64,000 nt of DNA from Nannocystis bainbridge (GTDB taxonomy: Bacteria; Myxococcota_A; Polyangia; Nannocystales; Nannocystaceae): assembly GCF_028368995.1 (NCBI RefSeq), contig NZ_JAQNDL010000003.1, forward strand, positions 744,001-808,000. Direction: 5' to 3'. The stretch's first letter is position 1. Every line of letters begins with the position of its first letter. The notes below the pieces were generated by a model that saw only the letters and a program-made list of their open reading frames with translations, had not been told where the DNA came from and made no database searches. Below are positions 19,342 to 28,532 of this stretch, piece by piece. Both the position numbers and the translations under genes were made by a program.

Positions 19342-21618
19342 TCAGGCCAATGTGCGACGGGCGGCATCGAGCAACAGCCGGCGCTCGGCGCTCGCCATTA
19401 CGTGGCGGGAGGCATCGACGGCGTCGACATTGACCGAGATGGAGGTGATCCCGAGCCGCACGAGGGTCTCGGCGAACTCGGGGCGATTCGAGGGCGCCTG
19501 CCCGCAGAGGGATGTCGTGAGGCCGTGAGCCTTCGCGGCGTGGATGATGCGGGCAATCGCGTCGACGACCGCCTCGTCGGCCTCATCGAACAGCTCGGCG
19601 CAGATCTGCGAATCGCGGTCGACACCCAGCATGAGCTGCGTCAGATCGTTCGAGCCGATCGAGACGCCGTGGATCCCCAGCTTGGCGTAATGAGGGATCC
19701 AATACGCCACCGAGGGGACCTCGGCCATGATCCAGCGCAGCAGCCCTCTGTCCCGCCCGAGCGGGCTCGCGTCGACCCGCTCGAGGCAGCGCTGGAGCTC
19801 CCAGCGTGTGCGGACGAAAGGGATCATGAGATGAATGTTAGGGGTCTGTTCGCGCACTTGTGCGAGCGTCTCGAGCTCTAGGTCGAACAGCGCCGGATCC
19901 TTGACGTAGCGGAAACACCCCCGGTAGCCGATCATCGGGTTGTCCTCGCGGGGCTCGTGGTGCTCGCCGCCCGAGAGGTTGCGGAACTCGTTGGTACGGA
20001 AGTCGTACGTCCGATAGACCACCGGGCGCGGCATGAACGCGCGGGTGATCCGCAGCAGGTGCTCTCGCATAGCCTCGATGAACTTTCGACCGCCGCCCTG
20101 CGCGACGATCTCTTGGGGGTGTCGGCCGCCGAGCGTGTCGAGGATCATGAACTCGGCGCGCAGAAGGCCGACCCCGTCGACCGGCAGCGCAGCTGCCTCC
20201 GCGGCGCGATCGGCCATGGCGAGGTTTACGTAGAGGCGCGTGGACAGGGTCGTCGAGACTGCCTGGGCCGCTGCGCGGGCTTCGGTCGGCGGAGCCGTCG
20301 CTCCAGACGGTGCGGCGCCGGCGTAAACCTTGCCCTGGCGGCCGTCCACCGTGACGAGCTCCCCGTCGCGCAGCACGCGAGTCGCCTCGCGTGCGCCGAC
20401 GATGCAGGGGATCCGCAGCTCGCGGCTGACGATCGCCGCGTGGCAAGTCATGCCGCCCGAGTCGGTGACGATCGCCGCGGCGCGGCGCATCGTCGGCACC
20501 CAGTCGGGCGAGGTCATGGGCGCGACCAACACCTCCCGAGGCTGCAGACGCTCCGCCTCGGCGAGGCTCATCAACACACGCACATTCCCAGCGGCGACGC
20601 CGGGCGAGGCGCCGAGTCCGGCGATCAACGCTGGGCCCGCCGTGGCATCTGCCGGGCCCTCTGCGGCAGGTGTAAGCGTCGTGATCGGGCGCGCCTGCAC
20701 CAACGAAAACGCGCCCCCGGCCTCCGCCCATTCGATGTCCTGCGGCGCGCCGTAATGCCGCTCGACGCGCTGGCCGAGCCTGGCGAGCTCGATCAACGCG
20801 CCGTCGTCCAGGACTCGGCGCCCTGCCTCCTGAGCTGCGAGGACGATCTTCTGCTCGCGGCCGTCCGCGTCGCGAACGATCTTGAAGGCCTTTCGACCGA
20901 TACGGACCGAACGCACCCTCGGGCCCTCCTTGTCGAGGACGTACGTGTCCACTTCGACCTGGCCGCCGACGACGACCTCCCCGAGCCCGAACGCGGCCTC
21001 GATCACGAGCGTGTCCCGATCGCCCGTCGAGGGATCGGCGGTGAAGAGCACGCCCGAGCGCTCGGCGGGGACCATCGCCTGCACGACGACGGCGAGGGAC
21101 GGCTCCTCGGTCATCGCCGCGGCCTTGCGGTAGCTGAGCACGCGCGGCCCGTAGGCGGATTTCCAGCACGCGAGGACCTGCTCGATCAGGGCTTCTTCGC
21201 CGACGACATTGGTGAAACTCTCGTGCATGCCAGCAAAGGAGGTCGTGGCGGTGTCCTCACTCGGCGCCGACGATCGAACCGCGACGGCTGTTCCTGGCCC
21301 GAGCTGCGCGTACGCGGTCGTGAGCGCCGCCCGGACGTCGCGCGGCACGCCAGCGCTCTCGACGAGCGCCTGCATCTTCGTGGACGCGGACGCGAGCGCC
21401 TGAGGGTCGCTCTCGTCCAATTCTGCGAACAGGCTGCGCAGCTCCCCGCGCACACCAGCGGCGTCAAGCGCTGCGAGAAACGCCGCCGTGGTGACGACGA
21501 AGCCATCGGGAACGGGCATTCCGTTGCGCGCCATCTCTCCGAGGTTGGCGCCTTTGCCCCCCGCAAGAGGCAGGTCCGTGCGAGAGAGATCCTTGAACCA
21601 AACGATGGACTCGGTCAT
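19342..21618 (-). CDS. ppsA: Phosphoenolpyruvate synthase (pyruvate, water dikinase)
   Basis: 758 residues from MTESIVWFKDL, with GGAG five bases before the ATG. It converts pyruvate + ATP + water to PEP + AMP + phosphate for gluconeogenesis. Domains in order: N-terminal ATP-grasp (GGKGANLGEM, about 20-330; QDIEWAEAGG..F.VQARPIT at its end), the swivelling phosphohistidine domain with GGMTCHAAIVSREL (His393 as phosphocarrier), and the C-terminal TIM barrel for PEP/pyruvate (LLRAEFM, MIPFVRT, GSNDLTQL, CGQAPS with the catalytic Cys, residues around 720). The gene stands alone. An inverted repeat lies 25-50 bases upstream of the start. Confidence 0.95.
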   Translation of the reverse strand: MTESIVWFKDLSRTDLPLAGGKGANLGEMARNGMPVPDGFVVTTAAFLAALDAAGVRGELRSLFAELDESDPQALASASTKMQALVESAGVPRDVRAALTTAYAQLGPGTAVAVRSSAPSEDTATTSFAGMHESFTNVVGEEALIEQVLACWKSAYGPRVLSYRKAAAMTEEPSLAVVVQAMVPAERSGVLFTADPSTGDRDTLVIEAAFGLGEVVVGGQVEVDTYVLDKEGPRVRSVRIGRKAFKIVRDADGREQKIVLAAQEAGRRVLDDGALIELARLGQRVERHYGAPQDIEWAEAGGAFSLVQARPITTLTPAAEGPADATAGPALIAGLGASPGVAAGNVRVLMSLAEAERLQPREVLVAPMTSPDWVPTMRRAAAIVTDSGGMTCHAAIVSRELRIPCIVGAREATRVLRDGELVTVDGRQGKVYAGAAPSGATAPPTEARAAAQAVSTTLSTRLYVNLAMADRAAEAAALPVDGVGLLRAEFMILDTLGGRHPQEIVAQGGGRKFIEAMREHLLRITRAFMPRPVVYRTYDFRTNEFRNLSGGEHHEPREDNPMIGYRGCFRYVKDPALFDLELETLAQVREQTPNIHLMIPFVRTRWELQRCLERVDASPLGRDRGLLRWIMAEVPSVAYWIPHYAKLGIHGVSIGSNDLTQLMLGVDRDSQICAELFDEADEAVVDAIARIIHAAKAHGLTTSLCGQAPSNRPEFAETLVRLGITSISVNVDAVDASRHVMASAERRLLLDAARRTLA

Positions 21619-22026
21619 ATCCACTCCGGCCGGCGAACGACGGCATGCGGTGCATTCGCGCCGCATGCGGACAGTCTGAATTCCTCTCGAGATCGGCGCG
21701 ACGGATGAGCGGTAGACCCCGCTTTGTCGCGGCTATCCCGTCGGCGTACCAGACCAGGGTGGCACGAGGTTCGCCCTGGCGCCATGACGGAGGGGTTGGC
21801 CACCCCGGCCGGCGGTCGACCGTTATGCTCGCCCGCCAGTTCAGTCGAGTTCGACGAGGCCCCGTGAATCTGGCGAGCGCAAGATGTGGCTCCGGGGAAT
21901 CCATGAAGCAGCCGAATCATGACAGGCGGATGACCTGGGCTGGCAGTCGACTCGTCCGGCGGTCAGTCCGAACGTAGCCGACAGGGGTCGGGCTCTTCCC
22001 CGACGCGCAGCCCACGCCCTGAAAGG
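21619..22026. other. Intergenic region, 408 bp, between divergent genes
   Basis: Upstream of both ppsA and the MerR-like gene. It contains the inverted repeat listed separately. No gene seen. Confidence 0.4.
21643..21668. promoter_or_regulatory. Inverted repeat GCATGCGG-N10-CCGCATGC upstream of ppsA
   Basis: Two perfect 8-base arms are separated by 10 bases, ending 25 bases before the ppsA start codon. It could be an operator for a dimeric regulator or a leader hairpin. Function is inferred only from symmetry and position. Confidence 0.35.
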
Positions 22027-22506
22027 ATGTTCCCTTGCCACCAGCCCCCGCTTTCACCGACCCTCGTGTTGGTGTTTCAGCACACAACCGCGTCGCTCGC
22101 AGAGTGCGCCGGCTGCCTCCCGACCACGATCCTCGAATGGCGGCGCCTCGGCCTCTTCGCGGGGATCGAGACGAGCCGGACCAGCGCCGGCAAGAGCAAG
22201 GGAGTCCAACTGCTCTGGCACACCGACGCGCTGGAGCGGGTCAAGGAGATCGTGGCGCTCAAGGCGCAGGGTTACAACACCGAGCGGCTCCAGGCCTATT
22301 TTCGTGAGCCCGAGTCCCGCAAGAAGCGGGCGAAGAAGACGGGCGGACGCGCGATGTCAGCCCCGCCGCTCAAGCCGCTGCGGACCACACGCAAGACGGC
22401 CGCCGAGCAGCCGAGGCAGAGAGTCACGCCGTCAGCCGAGACACCCAAGAAGCGCAAGACTTCGCCCGCAGCGACGAGCAAGGCGCCGAAGCGCAAGCCT
22501 CGGTAG
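22027..22506 (+). CDS. MerR-like helix-turn-helix protein with basic tail
   Basis: 159 residues. The middle region has a MerR-type recognition helix and wing (TTILEWRRLGLFAGIETSRT, then GVQLLWHTDALERVKEIVALKAQGYNTERLQAYF). The last 55 residues are a Lys/Arg/Pro-rich tail without structure, as in some myxobacterial DNA-binding proteins. AAAGG sits directly against the ATG at 22027, so one of the GTG/TTG codons at 22066-22072 may be the true start. No metal or drug ligand-binding domain is present, so it may bind DNA constitutively. Confidence 0.72.
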   Translation: MFPCHQPPLSPTLVLVFQHTTASLAECAGCLPTTILEWRRLGLFAGIETSRTSAGKSKGVQLLWHTDALERVKEIVALKAQGYNTERLQAYFREPESRKKRAKKTGGRAMSAPPLKPLRTTRKTAAEQPRQRVTPSAETPKKRKTSPAATSKAPKRKPR

Positions 22507-22516
22507 CTCGGCGAGT

Positions 22517-22987
22517 TCAGGCTTCCTCGGGGACAAAGCCCGAGCGGAGCCTGCGGTCGTACGCCTCGATGATGCTGCGGCGCAGTTCTTCGGCGATGCA
22601 GGCGTCTCTGTTGGCCTTCTCTTGACGCTCAGAGGAGGCAGCCGCGATGTTGTGCCGCAGCGACTCGTCGTCGCACGAGCGCGCGAAGCCTCGCGCCCGC
22701 AGCTCGACGAGGCACGCGCCCTTGTACACGGCCCGCTCCGGTGAATCCGGTAGGCCGAGGATTCGGTCGAGCTCCGCATCGCTGCAGATGTCGGCGATGC
22801 GCCGCGCGTCGCGCTCGAGGAAACACGCCTCCCGGTAGGCCCTCCCGAGCGGCGTATCGGGCGCAAAGGCGACGATGCGGTCGAGGTCTTCGTCGTCGCA
22901 TCGACAGGCGAACTCCCGTGCGCGCTGGCGCCACCATGCGGGGTTGGGGTCATCGGCCGGCTCAACGACGTCGAGGAGGAGGTTCAT
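22517..22987 (-). CDS. Hypothetical protein with three internal helical repeats
   Basis: 156 residues, not recognised. The chain contains about three copies of a 38-40 residue unit ending in AC..E..AR: 'DDEDLDRIVAF...GRAYREACFLERDAR', 'SDAELDRIL...RAVYKGACLVELRAR' and 'DDESLRHNI...KANRDACIAEELRR'. Each has an Asp/Glu-rich start, a helix and a conserved Cys. Its ATG overlaps the stop of the gene upstream by 4 bases (ATGA), and it is the last gene of a three-gene minus-strand unit. Helical solenoid or scaffold function is a guess. Confidence 0.65.
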   Translation of the reverse strand: MNLLLDVVEPADDPNPAWWRQRAREFACRCDDEDLDRIVAFAPDTPLGRAYREACFLERDARRIADICSDAELDRILGLPDSPERAVYKGACLVELRARGFARSCDDESLRHNIAAASSERQEKANRDACIAEELRRSIIEAYDRRLRSGFVPEEA

Positions 22988-23286
22988 CGACCTGGGGCCT
23001 CCCCAGCGCCGGCAGCACGAATGATCACCCGCGGGCGCTTCGCGCCTCCATCGCCCGCCGTATCGATGCCCCGCACCTCGCCCGCCACGCTCCTGTACAT
23101 GCGGCAGACGGGCCCATGCTCGCCGCCCTGGCCACCGCATTCGCATGGCGCACTGCGCCGCTCCGCGGCCTGGCGGGCCCGGTCCTCTCGTTGACGAGCA
23201 CGACAGGTCTCCGTGAGCCGGGTCGAATTGCTCGGCAGCATGTCACAGATCGCGGCGAACCGCCCGCACGCGCACAGCTCAGGCAT
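22984..23286 (-). CDS. Small Cys-rich hypothetical protein
   Basis: 100 residues: seven cysteines, including ELCACG near the start and CECGGQGGEHGPVCRMY in the middle, between Arg/Gln-rich helices. It could bind a metal or form a redox site, but no known family is recognised. The start codon lies inside the last codons of the preceding gene (8-base overlap) and its stop overlaps the next start, which supports a real, translationally coupled gene despite its small size. Confidence 0.5.
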   Translation of the reverse strand: MPELCACGRFAAICDMLPSNSTRLTETCRARQREDRARQAAERRSAPCECGGQGGEHGPVCRMYRSVAGEVRGIDTAGDGGAKRPRVIIRAAGAGEAPGR

Positions 23287-23566
23287 CTGCGCACCCCTCC
23301 GCCTCGATTCGGATCGAGGCCACCGCCCGCACGGCTGCGTCCCGCTCTTCCCGCGCCAGCGCCAACGCCCTCTCGACCTCCTGCACCTGAGCCTCGAGGC
23401 GGCGCTTGTCCTCCAAGAGCTCGCCGATCTGCAGGATCAGCGACGCAGCCCAATACGTCGCAGTGCCCACCACGATGAAGAGACCTCCGAACAGCAAACG
23501 AGAGTCGCCATAGTGGACGCCGGCGACGACCAGGCATAGAGCGACGATACAAGCTTCGATCGGCAC
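23279..23566 (-). CDS. Small membrane protein with C-terminal coiled coil
   Basis: 95 residues from a GTG start at 23566 with a strong GGAGGA four bases upstream, preferred to a longer frame without ribosome site. Two hydrophobic helices (ACIVALCLVVAGVHYG and LLFGGLFIVVGTATYWAASLIL) are followed by a charged coiled coil (LLEDKRRLEAQVQEVERALA onward). This shape, membrane hairpin plus coiled coil, occurs in phage lysis (Rz-like) and cell-envelope proteins; with two other small overlapping genes it could be a phage remnant or a small envelope complex. First gene of the unit; an extended -10 box lies upstream. Confidence 0.6.
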   Translation of the reverse strand: MPIEACIVALCLVVAGVHYGDSRLLFGGLFIVVGTATYWAASLILQIGELLEDKRRLEAQVQEVERALALAREERDAAVRAVASIRIEAEGCADA

Positions 23567-23911
23567 ACGATCCTCCGGGCAGGCGGCGAGCCGCGCCGTT
23601 GCGCCGTTGCACGCGGCGCCGCGGTGCACTTCACCGTTATTTCATTCTCATTCTATCATGGGTTCATGTTGGTTCCAGAGCGATTTTTTACATCGCTACT
23701 CTGGAGGGGTCCAGGGCCCTCCGCAAGGGCGGCGCACCTGGCGCAGGTGTCATAACTGTCTCGAAGCTCCCCCAGCAAATCTGACGGCGCCGTGGGGCGC
23801 TCATGCCGGCTGATCCGGGTGAGCGCCGCAGGTCAGCGATGGTCGCGCCAGCCTCGGCAAATCGAAACATACTGGTTCGCGTGAGCAGCATGTTATGGCA
23901 AGTTCGACGCG
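23567..23911. other. Intergenic region, 345 bp, divergent promoters
   Basis: Between the minus-strand small-gene unit and the plus-strand sigma-factor unit. It includes a locally AT-rich patch (about 23633-23705), unusual in this GC-rich window and probably promoter DNA. No gene seen. Confidence 0.45.
23650..23658 (-). promoter_or_regulatory. Extended -10 promoter element (TGATAGAAT)
   Basis: Read on the minus strand, TG-A-TAGAAT fits an extended -10 box; a poor -35 (TGGAAC) lies 16 bases upstream. It sits in the AT-rich patch, about 84 bases before the GTG start of the small membrane protein. Confidence 0.4.
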
Positions 23912-24616
23912 ATGACGCCCGTCTCGACTCAGGATGAAGCCTGCACGCTCGCGCATCCCACCACCTCGTCTTTTGCCGCCTGGATGGCAGGCTCCGCTGA
24001 GGGCGGTCAGAACGCGGTGAAAGACGCGAATCTGTCGACAGCCGATCGGTCCGCGCAGCTCACTGCCGTCTTTCAGGTGTTCCTGAACAGCCAGCGCTAC
24101 ACGCCGAAGAAGAACCTCGACTCGATGCTCCGCAGCGATCCGACGTGCGTCGGCGTCGAAGATCATCCCCTGATCGGCCGCGACAAGCGCCGCCTGCACG
24201 TCCTCCAGCGCGAGCTGCAGCGCGCCTGTCTCACGGCCACGCTGCTCAACCTACCCGTCGCTCGGCGCGCGGGCTTCATCTTGATCGATGTGCTGGGGTT
24301 CAGTGAGGGCGAGGTCGCCAAGATCTTGGACACGACCCCTTCCGCCGTTCACACGGGGGTCGGGCGAGCGAGGCGGGAGCTCACTTCGTATCTCGAGCCG
24401 CGCTGCGAGCACATGGACCCCGCCAATCCCTGCCATTGCGAGACGCGCCTCGGCATCGCCCTCGAGCGGGGCTTCATCACCTGGCCCGACCGCGATGATC
24501 TCGACGGCGACGTCCCGCTCGTCAGCCGCACGATCTGCCCCGACGCCGAGCGGCTGTACGCCAGGCTGCCGGGGCCCCTGCCTTCGCCCCGCAGCCCGGA
24601 GACGACATGTCGCTGA
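23912..24616 (+). CDS. ECF-like RNA polymerase sigma factor with Cys/His C-terminal motif, region 2 not evident
   Basis: 234 residues. The region 4 helix-turn-helix is clear (LPVARRAGFILIDVLGFSEGEVAKILDTTPSAVHTGVGRARREL, about 115-155), followed by CEHMDPANPCHCE, a possible zinc site. The N-terminal 100 residues do not show a convincing region 2 (the -10 binding helix), so the protein may be a degenerate sigma factor or a DNA-binding derivative. It overlaps the downstream kinase by 10 bases, which pairs them in one regulatory unit. Confidence 0.65.
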   Translation: MTPVSTQDEACTLAHPTTSSFAAWMAGSAEGGQNAVKDANLSTADRSAQLTAVFQVFLNSQRYTPKKNLDSMLRSDPTCVGVEDHPLIGRDKRRLHVLQRELQRACLTATLLNLPVARRAGFILIDVLGFSEGEVAKILDTTPSAVHTGVGRARRELTSYLEPRCEHMDPANPCHCETRLGIALERGFITWPDRDDLDGDVPLVSRTICPDAERLYARLPGPLPSPRSPETTCR

Positions 24617-26004
24617 AGAGCCCGCAGCAGGAGGGCCTCGTGTTCGGCCGCTTCAAGCCGGTGCGCCAGCTCGGCATCGGCGCGATGGCGGTGGTGCACC
24701 TGGCGCACGACGTGCTGGGGCACCGTGATGTCGCGCTGAAGCGGATGCATCGCGTCGTGCCCGTGATGGTCGAGCGGTTCAAGCGGGAGTACCGCGCGCT
24801 CGCCGGCATTCGTCACCTCGGGGTGCCGGCGATCTTCGACATCGGCGAGTCGGAGTCCGGCGAACCCTACTTCACGATGGAGGTCGTCACGGGCGAGACG
24901 CTCGAGCTCCACATTCGACGCGGGCCGGTCGAGCCGGTCCGCGCGCTCACGCTGGCGATCGAGCTCGGGCGCGTCTTGATGGCGGTTCACGCGGCCGGCG
25001 TGGTCCATCGTGACGTGAAGCCCAGCAACGTGATCATCGAGCCGGGCGATCGCGTTCGCCTGCTCGACTTCGGGATCTGCTGCCTCACCGAGGACTACTA
25101 CCGGCAGCCGCACCTGCGGGGCGTCACGGCCGAGGCCGAACGCTGGCAAACGCTCGACGTACGCGGCCTCGGCAACGAGCACTACGTCGACCCGCAGCTC
25201 GCCACGGTCGGGACCTCGCCGCAGAACGACGTGTTCTCGGTCTGTGTCATCCTCTACGAGTTGGTCACGGGCCGACCGCTGTTCGACTCGGACGCGCGGC
25301 GCTTCGGAGAGATCGACGAGGCCGAGTTTCGGCCGGCGCTCGCGCCGCTGGTGACCGAGCTGCGGCGCGGCGTTGCTGAGCCGCTGTCCCGCCATCGCAG
25401 CATGGCGGAGCTGGTAAAGGCCCTGGAGGTCGTGCGCGGGCGGATCGTCGGTCCGCTCGCCGAACAGACGCGGGCCGCCACGCCCGCACCGCCTGCACCG
25501 CCGCGCGCCTGGGTGGCATCGCTGTTGTGTCTCGCCCTGGGCGGCCTGGGCGGGGCTGCGATCGGGCGCTTGGCGTCGCCGAGCGAGCGCGAGCCCTCGC
25601 CCGTGGCCGTCGTGTCCTCTCAGCCGACGACCTCACCCGCGCTCGACATCTCGACGCCGCCACCGTCGCCGCTCCCTGCATCGGCTGCGCCATCCCCCGC
25701 GAACCGCGAATCTCCGCCACCGACGACGGCGATCGTCGAGCCGGCTCGCAAGCCCGCAGCGAAGCTCCCGGAGACCTTCGAGGGTCGCATACGTCATGCC
25801 GAGGCGCGCGCGCGCCGATGCCTGATGAAGGCGAACGCGAAGCCTCGTCCCCTCGATGTGACCATCGCCGCCGACAAACCGCCGAGTGTGTGGGGCGCGG
25901 CGTCCGAATCGCCCGAGGCGCGGTGCATCCGCGAAGCTCTCGCCCACTTCAAGCTGACGGTCGTCCAGGGCCAGCGGCAGCACACCTTCTTCGAGGAGAC
26001 CTGA
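24607..26004 (+). CDS. Transmembrane Ser/Thr protein kinase
   Basis: 465 residues. Kinase domain about 15-275: glycine loop LGIGAMAVV, Lys45 (VALKRM), catalytic loop HRDVKPSN (from His134), DFG (Asp154), then a GTSPQNDVFS stretch in place of the usual GT..YM.PE, so the activation segment is atypical. A single membrane helix near 300 (AWVASLLCLALGGLGGAA) is followed by a Pro/Ser/Thr linker and a C-terminal domain of about 80 residues with two conserved Cys (ARRCLMKANA, EARCIREALAHF). It is probably a membrane-bound signalling kinase with an external sensor tail. It overlaps the sigma-factor gene and is 2 bases from the next gene. Confidence 0.85.
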   Translation: MSLKSPQQEGLVFGRFKPVRQLGIGAMAVVHLAHDVLGHRDVALKRMHRVVPVMVERFKREYRALAGIRHLGVPAIFDIGESESGEPYFTMEVVTGETLELHIRRGPVEPVRALTLAIELGRVLMAVHAAGVVHRDVKPSNVIIEPGDRVRLLDFGICCLTEDYYRQPHLRGVTAEAERWQTLDVRGLGNEHYVDPQLATVGTSPQNDVFSVCVILYELVTGRPLFDSDARRFGEIDEAEFRPALAPLVTELRRGVAEPLSRHRSMAELVKALEVVRGRIVGPLAEQTRAATPAPPAPPRAWVASLLCLALGGLGGAAIGRLASPSEREPSPVAVVSSQPTTSPALDISTPPPSPLPASAAPSPANRESPPPTTAIVEPARKPAAKLPETFEGRIRHAEARARRCLMKANAKPRPLDVTIAADKPPSVWGAASESPEARCIREALAHFKLTVVQGQRQHTFFEET

Positions 26005-26006
26005 GC

Positions 26007-26822
26007 ATGCTCGTCCATCTTCTGCTCGCCGTAAGCCTGCTCGCACCACCGTCGAAGGGCTCACCGCCGTCCAAGGCGGCCGCCCAGAAGGCGTTCAACG
26101 ACGGCAATTGGCAAGCTGCGCTCGACCTGTACCTCGCGCTCGCCGAGGCCCCCGGCGTGCACCCGCCGAACGCCCTTGTCGGCGCGCATGACAGCCTCCG
26201 CGCGCTCCACGATGCAGCGCCGAGCGACGCGCACATCTGCCGCGCGCTGGCCCTCGCGCGTGAGGTCCTCCACCGCGACGACCTGTCCGACGACGAGCGG
26301 GCCTACTGGGCCGAGCTCGCGGCCGATGACGCGGCGAGAGCGGGTGCAGGGTGTGCCGGCGAGGGGTCGCCGAGCGAACCCATCGAGGTCGACGAAGCCC
26401 CCACCACAACGCCTGCGCAGGCACAGACACCCGAGGGACCAGTGTCGGCACTGGCGACGCGAGCCCCCGAGCCGCGACGCCCGACCGCCCGCGTCGTCAC
26501 CGGCTCTCTCCTCTCTATCGTCGGCGCGAGCCTCGTGGGCGGGACCATCGGCGTCCTCGTGCGGCGAGATCGTACGGACGAGAAGATCGCCGCGATCACG
26601 ACGACCTTGCTCGCCGAGAACCGAGGGCCGACCTCAGCCGAATCGGAAGTCGCCTCAGCAGCTCGTGCATCCTTTAAAGAGGATCGAACAACCGCGTGGG
26701 CGCTCGGGATCATCGGGAGTGTAAGCCTGCTTACAGGTTTGACGCTCGCGCTGATTCCGGCACGCCCATCATCATCTGCGCGACTCCGCGCCAACGCGGC
26801 AGGAATCGTGTATTCCTTCTAA
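26007..26822 (+). CDS. Secreted/membrane TPR-like protein with two C-terminal helices
   Basis: 271 residues from MLVHLLLAVSLLAPP, a signal peptide. Residues 20-110 form TPR-like helices (KAAAQKAFNDGNWQAALDLYLALAEAPG). A Thr/Pro linker leads to two membrane helices (VVTGSLLSIVGASLVGGTIGV and AWALGIIGSVSLLTGLTLAL). This layout is frequent beside myxobacterial kinases. It starts 2 bases after the kinase stop and is probably its partner, though the role is unknown. Confidence 0.7.
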   Translation: MLVHLLLAVSLLAPPSKGSPPSKAAAQKAFNDGNWQAALDLYLALAEAPGVHPPNALVGAHDSLRALHDAAPSDAHICRALALAREVLHRDDLSDDERAYWAELAADDAARAGAGCAGEGSPSEPIEVDEAPTTTPAQAQTPEGPVSALATRAPEPRRPTARVVTGSLLSIVGASLVGGTIGVLVRRDRTDEKIAAITTTLLAENRGPTSAESEVASAARASFKEDRTTAWALGIIGSVSLLTGLTLALIPARPSSSARLRANAAGIVYSF

Positions 26823-26837
26823 GAGAAGAGGTTGTCC

Positions 26838-28511
26838 GTGAACTGTCGACCCCGTCTGGCCATTATTTTTGTCGCGCTCGCGCTCGTAGCATGCGCCCTG
26901 GAGCCGCCGTCGTACGCGGCCTACACCGCGGCGGTCGACCTCCTGACCGAAGAGACAGGTGGGAGTACTTCGACGACGACGATCGCGACCGACTCCACCG
27001 CGAGCATGACCTCCGGCCTCACGACTTCCGAGGCGCCTCCCGCGACGACCGAGATCGGCACCGAGAGCGGCAGCGACACAGGGACGACCAGCGGCGACGC
27101 TCAACCCCTCCCCCTCGATGTCGAGCTGTTCTTGAACCCGTCGTCGGTGAGTACCGTCGGCGAGGTGAAGATCGACGTGTGGACGTCGCGGCCGGTGGCG
27201 ACGATCGACATCTTCGACGGCGACAAGCCGATCGTGCTCGGAGCGGCCCCCAAGGCGCCGGTCACCATGCTCGAGGTGACTTCCGACCAGATCCCCGGTG
27301 ATGGCATTCGCAAGATCCGCGCCGTCGGCCACACCGAGGACGGCGTGAGCGACCAGGCGGAGAAGGACCTGCTCATCGACGTTGCGCCGGGAGGAACCGA
27401 CGTGTGGCCGCCCTACGTGCACGCCGGATCGATCAGCGGCTTCACCGGCGTGGTGCTGCTCGACAACCAGTCGATCGCGGCGTGCGGCTTCCTCGAGACG
27501 AAGGAGGGTCTCGTGGCGATCGTGGTCCAGCTCGACGGTGCGACAGGCAAGGTCGAGAAAGGACCGATCTCCCTCGGCAAGGTCGCGTTCGCGGCCGCAG
27601 GCAGCGGGCCGGCGATCGCCCGCGGGGACGACGGCGCCGTCTACGTGGCCTCGACGCGCGCGGGCTCGACGTGGGCCGTGTCCAAGGTGCGGACCGGCGA
27701 TCCGCTGCCGCTGGTGTGGACGGCGACGGGTGAGCTGAAGACCAAGGCCTTCGGCATCGAGTTCGCGGGCGACCGCGTGATCGTCGTCGGGGCCATCGAG
27801 ATCGCTCCCGGCACCCATGACCTCAAGGTCTGGTGGCTCGCGGCCCACGACGGCGAATTGCTCGACGAGAGGACCTTCGCCATGGCTGCGCAAGATGACA
27901 AGATCAACGCGTACGACGAACTCGCTCGCGCGGCGGCGATCGTCGACGGAGAACTGGTCGTGGTCGGCGAACGCGAGATCCAGGGGAAGTTCAACTGGCT
28001 CTACCGTCGCACGGTCGTGCTGCGTTTCTCTCTCGACAACGAGTTGCTCGACGAGTGGACCTCCCCCGGTGAACTGCTGGAGGAGGACGCTGGGATGGCC
28101 GTGACGCCGCTACGCGACGGAGGCTTCGCCGTCACGGGCTGGGGCCGAAACCTGAACACCATCCGCCAGGTGCAGACGCGGTGGTTCTCTCCCGTCGGTG
28201 AGGCTGGTCCGGTACGGACCGAGGCCACGCCAGGGAGCGACGCGATCGCCTACGCGATCGGCGAGGACCGCGAAGGCAAGCTCGTCCTCGCGGGCTCGCG
28301 CACCACGCCGGCGACGGACGCGGATGCGTGGATCTTCGCCATCCCGGGCCCGCTCGGTGCTCACACGTGGGATGTCATCCGCAGCGGGCCAGGCAAGGGG
28401 CCCGACGAGGCCGCGGACCTCGCCATCGGTCCGTGGGGCCACGTGTCCGTCGTCGGCGGCGAGTTCGCCGACCTGCAGCCACGAGCCTTTGCCATGCGCC
28501 TCTACCCCTGA
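26838..28511 (+). CDS. Thr-rich-linker lipoprotein with beta-propeller-like repeats
   Basis: 557 residues using GTG at 26838, which is six bases after GAGAAGAGG; the TTG at 26832 abuts the ribosome site. Signal peptide with lipobox LVAC, then a Ser/Thr-rich linker (about 35-90), then an all-beta region. A repeated pattern of the type 'DG..VV.GE..I' and 'DGGFAVTGWG' suggests a beta-propeller (delta-60 or Kelch-like) sensor or surface protein. It ends just before a hairpin terminator and closes the sigma/kinase operon. Unknown ligand. Confidence 0.7.
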   Translation: MNCRPRLAIIFVALALVACALEPPSYAAYTAAVDLLTEETGGSTSTTTIATDSTASMTSGLTTSEAPPATTEIGTESGSDTGTTSGDAQPLPLDVELFLNPSSVSTVGEVKIDVWTSRPVATIDIFDGDKPIVLGAAPKAPVTMLEVTSDQIPGDGIRKIRAVGHTEDGVSDQAEKDLLIDVAPGGTDVWPPYVHAGSISGFTGVVLLDNQSIAACGFLETKEGLVAIVVQLDGATGKVEKGPISLGKVAFAAAGSGPAIARGDDGAVYVASTRAGSTWAVSKVRTGDPLPLVWTATGELKTKAFGIEFAGDRVIVVGAIEIAPGTHDLKVWWLAAHDGELLDERTFAMAAQDDKINAYDELARAAAIVDGELVVVGEREIQGKFNWLYRRTVVLRFSLDNELLDEWTSPGELLEEDAGMAVTPLRDGGFAVTGWGRNLNTIRQVQTRWFSPVGEAGPVRTEATPGSDAIAYAIGEDREGKLVLAGSRTTPATDADAWIFAIPGPLGAHTWDVIRSGPGKGPDEAADLAIGPWGHVSVVGGEFADLQPRAFAMRLYP

Positions 28512-28532
28512 CCGCTGTGCTCTCGCGGCTGG

